In this document: one piece after another, positions 5,551 through 5,874 of the stretch
How the letters are laid out: each line of letters begins with the position of its first letter
Numbering within the stretch: position 1 is the first letter of the stretch
Assembly: GCA_030040815.1 (NCBI GenBank)
Contig: JASHSZ010000007.1
Coordinates: 1 to 5,874, forward strand
DNA: 5,874 bases
Direction of reading: 5' to 3'
Source of the DNA: Streptosporangiaceae bacterium
GTDB lineage: Bacteria; Actinomycetota; Actinomycetes; Streptosporangiales; Streptosporangiaceae
Translations under genes and position numbers: made by a program
The notes under the pieces: model-generated
What the model saw: only the letters and a program-made list of their open reading frames with translations
Databases searched by the model: none
What the model was told of the DNA's origin: nothing

Positions 5551-5874
5551 CCATGCTCGGCCGGGCGCGCACTGGCGACGACGCGGTCAGCCGCCAGCTG
5601 CCCGTGCTGCTGTCGGTCAACGTGGGCATGCCGCGTGACGTGCCCTGGCAGGGCAAGACCATTCACACCGGGGTATGGAAGCAGCCCGTGCCGGGCCCGG
5701 CCACGGTACCGCGCCTGAACATCGACGGGGACGGCCAGGGCGACCTGAACGGCCACGGCGGTGAGCAGCGCGCCGTGCTCGTCTACCAGATCCAGTCCTA
5801 CCGGTACTGGGCGCGGCACCTTGGGCGGGACGACCTCAGCCGTGGCCAGTTCGGCGAGAACCTTACCGTCGACG
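5547..5874 (+). CDS. MOSC-domain protein, N-terminal part (3' end outside window)
   Basis: 109 codons are visible before the right edge, with no stop. LLSVNVGMPRDVPWQGKTIHTG (split here as LLSVNVG at 21-27 and PWQGKTIHTG at 33-42), then WKQPV (44-48), RLNIDGDGQGDLNGHGGEQR (56-75), VYQIQSYRYW (79-88) and FGENLTV (102-108) are the N-terminal signatures of the YiiM-type MOSC family. The conserved catalytic-region Cys of MOSC proteins would lie further on, outside the window. The family handles molybdenum-cofactor-linked sulfur or oxo transfer; YiiM-like members reduce N-hydroxylated compounds. In actinomycetes this N-terminus is often followed by FAD/NAD-binding and 2Fe-2S ferredoxin domains in one chain; whether that holds here cannot be seen. 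The start overlaps the DUF427 stop (ATGA). Its Shine-Dalgarno match is poor (GGGGG 9 nt upstream), so coupled translation is likely. A second ATG two codons later (5553) is an alternative; the first 18 residues are not family-like. Confidence 0.88.
   Translation, partial: MTMLGRARTGDDAVSRQLPVLLSVNVGMPRDVPWQGKTIHTGVWKQPVPGPATVPRLNIDGDGQGDLNGHGGEQRAVLVYQIQSYRYWARHLGRDDLSRGQFGENLTVD

Overview
The window is high-GC DNA with strong G/C preference at third codon positions. It contains a large LAL-type (Large ATP-binding regulator of the LuxR family) gene and ATGA-overlapping gene pairs. This points to a filamentous actinomycete (Streptomyces/Streptosporangium/Pseudonocardia-like), but genus cannot be told from the sequence. 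There are five protein genes, two of them cut by the window edges. I see no RNA genes, CRISPR arrays, insertion sequences or integrase sites.

Layout. (1) From 2649 down to the left edge, on the minus strand, runs one uninterrupted frame of 883 codons. It is the N-terminal ATPase and central helical-repeat parts of a LAL regulator. The C-terminal LuxR helix-turn-helix begins at the very edge (residues LTAQET) and lies outside. (2) From 2650 to 3046 is a 397-bp divergent intergenic region without a credible gene. It holds several inverted repeats, including a perfect 16-bp palindrome and an 8-bp-arm hairpin in the regulator leader. (3) At 3047-4629, plus strand, an Asp-nucleophile alpha/beta hydrolase and an atypical short-chain dehydrogenase/reductase (SDR) overlap by ATGA. 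A GC-rich hairpin follows at once. (4) At 4681-5550 is a protein with two DUF427 units. It overlaps by ATGA the start of a MOSC-domain gene (from 5547) that leaves the window at the right.

How the genes may work together. The regulator is divergent from the hydrolase-SDR pair across a region rich in inverted repeats, so it is the natural candidate to control that pair, itself, or both (inference). The hydrolase and SDR look like a two-step tailoring or catabolic module acting on a small organic substrate, but the SDR lacks the standard Tyr/Lys catalytic pair. The DUF427-MOSC pair has its own strong ribosome binding site and sits behind a hairpin, so it may be only partly co-expressed with the upstream pair. 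Nothing here proves a new defence or mobile system. The most unusual items are the SDR active site and the inverted repeats between the divergent genes.
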